Assembly (NCBI GenBank): GCA_964485235.1
Contig: CAZAIO010000122.1
Span: 1-7,456 of the forward strand
Reading direction: 5' to 3'
From: CAZAIO01 sp964485235
Lineage (GTDB): Bacteria > Chloroflexota > Dehalococcoidia > GIF9 > UBA5629
Length of the DNA: 7,456 bases
Shown piece after piece: positions 5,681 through 7,456 of this stretch. The position numbers and the translations under genes are program-made. Positions within the stretch are counted from its first letter, which is position 1; every line of letters starts with the position of its first letter. Under the pieces are notes generated by a model that did not search any database, was not told the DNA's origin, and saw only the letters and a list, made by a program, of their open reading frames with translations.

Positions 5681-6637
5681 CTTCATATACACATATGTCT
5701 GGGCTGTTAACAGCGTATCATCTTTGAAGCTTATTACCAGTCTGTTTGCCGGAAAATGATATGCTTTGCAGTCCGGGCAGTTATTGATTTCAACGGGGTC
5801 TACCGGCTCGCCTTCTTCATTCAGCACACTGCGTACTTCCGGTAAAGTCATATCCCCGTTCAAACCGGCCGGGCTTATTTCTGTCGTGGCACTCTCCCCG
5901 GCAGGTTCCAGTGACACCGTCCTGCGGTCCGTCAGTTTCCCGTCTATAAAGTCACAGACGGTGTTTTCCCCGGGGTATATCCATGATTCTATACGGTGGG
6001 CTTCTTTCCCCGGTTCAACGGTACCGTCTACCAGTATCCATGACGGAGGGTTGCCCAGCTCGTTGAGAATGGCGCGCTGGTCGCTGCTGGCATACTGCGT
6101 GTCCTGTACGGATACTTTAGCCGGTGAACTGACGGTGGGAGCAGACGGCCCATCCGAAGGTAAAAAGTAGAAGCCGTATATAAAGCCCGCGATTGCGCAG
6201 ACGACGATTACCCCGATGCATATCATCGCCGTACGCTGTGAAATTCCCAGCTTCGACCAGAAGGTCGGAGCGGCCTGTGCTGCAGTAGTCCCGGCATACG
6301 ACGGCGGTATTGCGGGTACCGGTACCGTTTCCCTGGCCGGTGCGATGTATTTGAGAGATACCGTATCCCCTATGGAGAGTACATCGCCATCACGTAATAT
6401 TTTTTCGGTGACCGGTGTAGAACCGGCCCGTAGTCCGTTCGAACTGCCGAGGTCTGTTATTTTGTAACCGTCCGGCGTACGCTGCAATCGCGCATGTTGT
6501 CTCGACACCATCGGGTCATCTATCACGATATCGCTGGCGACGTTCCGCCCAATAGTAAAAATGTCCCGGTCGAGCGTGAAATCTGTCTTTAAGTGTTTTG
6601 TGACGACTATAAGCCGCGGTTTTTCATCTTCCGGCAT
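5669..6637 (-). CDS. FHA-domain membrane protein with duplicated outer domain
   Basis: 322 residues in three parts. The FHA domain (7-100) binds phospho-threonine peptides and keeps the core residues: GR at 30-31, SRQH at 45-48 and GSSNG at 64-68. A Pro/Ala linker (101-130) leads to one membrane helix (137-159), giving a cytoplasmic FHA domain and an outer C-terminal domain (160-322). The outer domain seems to hold two related units. RAILNELGNP (188-197) and RSVLNEEGEP (269-278) start them, and each is followed by an aromatic-Pro, Phe, Asp series (W219, YP 221-222, F230, D232-G233; then FP 295-296, F304, D306-D307). This recalls the BamE/SmpA fold, by pattern only. C287-P-D-C290 is a CxxC on the outer side. 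A good promoter lies 90 bp upstream (-10 at 6727-6732). The Shine-Dalgarno is weak (GGA), but the start is supported because PRLI begins at residue 7 exactly as in the neighbouring paralogue. Confidence 0.87.
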   Translation of the reverse strand: MPEDEKPRLIVVTKHLKTDFTLDRDIFTIGRNVASDIVIDDPMVSRQHARLQRTPDGYKITDLGSSNGLRAGSTPVTEKILRDGDVLSIGDTVSLKYIAPARETVPVPAIPPSYAGTTAAQAAPTFWSKLGISQRTAMICIGVIVVCAIAGFIYGFYFLPSDGPSAPTVSSPAKVSVQDTQYASSDQRAILNELGNPPSWILVDGTVEPGKEAHRIESWIYPGENTVCDFIDGKLTDRRTVSLEPAGESATTEISPAGLNGDMTLPEVRSVLNEEGEPVDPVEINNCPDCKAYHFPANRLVISFKDDTLLTAQTYVYMKGGE

Positions 6638-6823
6638 AGCGTATTTCCGATCGATACTATTTTCGCTCAGTCATGACCAGAAATAGAGCAATCGGTTTCC
6701 AAAGTAATGAGTGTGGCTCCGGCTGCACTATAACGTAATGATATATAGCTGTCAATAGTCGTATTAGATGAATTATTCCGTATCTTTTTCAGGGCGTTTT
6801 GCCTGTCCCGGTGACGATGTCTC
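6638..6823. other. intergenic region between the two FHA genes
   Basis: 186 bp that holds the promoter of the inner FHA gene and its leader of about 80 bases. The leader contains the 8-bp palindrome GTCATGAC (6670-6677), flanked unevenly by CTATTT (6657-6662) and AAATAG (6681-6686), a possible operator. No clear terminator follows the outer FHA gene, so read-through from it into the inner gene is possible. Confidence 0.5.
6727..6755 (-). promoter_or_regulatory. sigma-70-type promoter of the FHA/pilin-like pair
   Basis: On the minus strand TTGACA (6755-6750, perfect consensus) is followed after exactly 17 bases by TATAGT (6732-6727, 5 of 6). Transcription would start near 6720 and give a leader of about 80 bases before the ATG at 6637. 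The downstream gene at 5124-5669 would share this transcript. Confidence 0.72.
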
Positions 6824-7390
6824 CTAAGGGGACAGTACGAAGTGACTGATCAGATAGCCTGCCGCTAATGCTACGATGAAAAGGACAATCAATAGTACCA
6901 CAAGTTGCCATGAAAATAACGGCTTTGACTGTGAGACAGTGGCCGGCCGGACCGGTTTCGCCACCGGGGGTGGCGGTGGAGCGGGGACGGGTGCGGGCTC
7001 TTTCGACGGTACCGGCGGCATTACGGTGACTGGCTCCGGCTCTTTCACCGGTGCCTGAGGTGTTGCCGGGACCGGTTCCGGCTCCATTACCGGTGCACTG
7101 TAGGTGAGCGATACCGCTTCTCCGATGTAGAGCACATCGCCGTCCTTCAATATTTTTTCGGTTATCATCTCCGTTCCGTATTGCAGCCCGTTCGAGCTTC
7201 CGGCGTCGGTTATCTTGTAGCCGTCCGGTGTACGCTCTAGCCGCGCATGCTTTCTGGACACCACCAGGTCGTCGATCACGATGTCGTTGGTCGCGCTCCT
7301 GCCGATGGTATAGGCATCACGGTCGAGCGTGAACTCATTGGTCGTATTTTGCGTGGTGATGACCAGCCGCGGCATTCCTTCTTCTGACAT
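6824..7390 (-). CDS. FHA-domain protein with proline-rich linker and C-terminal membrane anchor
   Basis: 188 residues. The FHA domain (7-100) carries GR at 30-31, SRKH at 45-48 and GSSNG at 64-68, the phospho-threonine-binding core. A proline-rich linker (101-150) contains three 14-residue repeats. A single membrane helix (about 160-181) ends 7 residues before the C-terminus, so the protein is tail-anchored with the FHA domain in the cytoplasm. The first 100 residues align without gaps to the neighbouring FHA protein (62 of 94 identical over residues 7-100, my count), but the parts after the domain are unrelated. The frame opens at 7435. I choose the ATG at 7390 because it puts PRLV at residue 7 as in the paralogue, has GGAGAGG 9 bases upstream, and leaves a normal leader after the -10 element at the window edge. 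The phosphorylated partner and its kinase are not in the window. Confidence 0.87.
   Translation of the reverse strand: MSEEGMPRLVITTQNTTNEFTLDRDAYTIGRSATNDIVIDDLVVSRKHARLERTPDGYKITDAGSSNGLQYGTEMITEKILKDGDVLYIGEAVSLTYSAPVMEPEPVPATPQAPVKEPEPVTVMPPVPSKEPAPVPAPPPPPVAKPVRPATVSQSKPLFSWQLVVLLIVLFIVALAAGYLISHFVLSP
6962..7087 (-). repeat. three 42-bp in-frame units coding a 14-residue proline-rich repeat
   Basis: Units at 7046-7087, 7004-7045 and 6962-7003 encode MEPEPVPATPQAPV, then KEPEPVTVMPPVPS, then KEPAPVPAPPPPPV. The shared pattern is [M/K]-E-P-[E/A]-P-V followed by a Pro-rich half. The stretch is a stiff, extended spacer between the FHA domain and the membrane and probably varies in copy number between strains. 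Confidence 0.7.
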
Positions 7391-7448
7391 ATCGCGTGAC
7401 CTCTCCAGACGTTTTTCTTCTCCGGTGTACCGCAATACAGCTTTCGCC

Positions 7449-7456
7449 GCACTATA
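7449..7456 (-). promoter_or_regulatory. -10 element of the outer FHA gene (promoter cut by window edge)
   Basis: TATAGTGC reads on the minus strand from the last base of the window, identical to the -10 region of the inner FHA promoter (6725-6732). Transcription would begin near 7444, about 54 bases before the ATG at 7390. The -35 element would lie outside the window. Confidence 0.5.

Noticed and set aside
5766..6467. plus-strand frames opposite the FHA gene
   Set aside because: Shadows of the FHA, membrane and outer-domain codons.
6781..6823. hairpin near CAGGGCGTTTTGCCTG as terminator of the outer FHA gene
   Set aside because: The stem has a bulge and no T-run follows on the minus strand.
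1..7456. CRISPR array, tRNA, rRNA, insertion sequence or phage genes
   Set aside because: No regularly spaced direct repeats, tRNA-like cloverleaf, transposase or integrase motifs were seen on either strand.

Overview
The window looks like chromosomal DNA of an anaerobic bacterium. Its left half is a soluble heterodisulfide-reductase-type (Hdr) electron-transfer operon, and its right half is a divergent set of FHA-domain membrane proteins. The tight Hdr gene packing, the style of the Hdr proteins and the textbook sigma-70-like promoter suggest a bacterium. A Dehalococcoidia-like Chloroflexota member or another sediment anaerobe is my best guess, but no marker gene in the window proves it.

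Left half, plus strand (about 1-4367): the 3' end of one HdrA-like flavoprotein gene, a second complete HdrA-like gene, a small winged-helix gene, a short HdrC (two [4Fe-4S] sites), an HdrB/HdrD-like CCG protein and a DsrE-family protein. Start and stop codons overlap or lie a few bases apart from hdrA1 to hdrB, so these genes are very probably cotranscribed and translationally coupled. dsrE follows after a 73-bp gap holding a 9-bp inverted repeat. The proteins can be read as a flavin/iron-sulfur relay: HdrA flavin to HdrA ferredoxin clusters, then HdrC clusters, then the HdrB non-cubane cluster. DsrE may handle sulfur or persulfide next to it. The complex differs from the methanogen HdrABC in several visible ways. 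HdrA2 lacks the inserted ferredoxin domain, its second C-terminal cluster has Glu at a Cys position, and the first CCG domain of HdrB has lost all its cysteines. No hydrogenase, MvhD, formate dehydrogenase or Qmo/Dsr membrane gene is visible, so the electron donor and the disulfide or sulfur substrate are unknown.

Middle (4368-5123): a convergent gap with little in it (a weak terminator candidate and a 44-codon ORF), then a minus-strand DUF2061 small membrane protein and another short gap.

Right half, minus strand (5124-7456): read in transcription order from the right edge, there is first an FHA protein with a three-unit proline-rich repeat and a C-terminal membrane anchor. Next comes a second FHA protein with a central membrane helix and an outside domain that appears to contain two BamE/SmpA-like units. 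Last is a one-helix membrane protein ending in a Gly/Ser tail and CxC, coupled to the second FHA gene by a TAATG overlap. The two FHA domains are ungapped paralogues (62 of 94 positions identical by my count). Both genes have a TATAGTGC -10 element upstream. For the inner gene a perfect TTGACA lies 17 bp before it; for the outer one the -35 lies off the window. The set looks like a phospho-threonine-sensing membrane module, but no kinase is present here.
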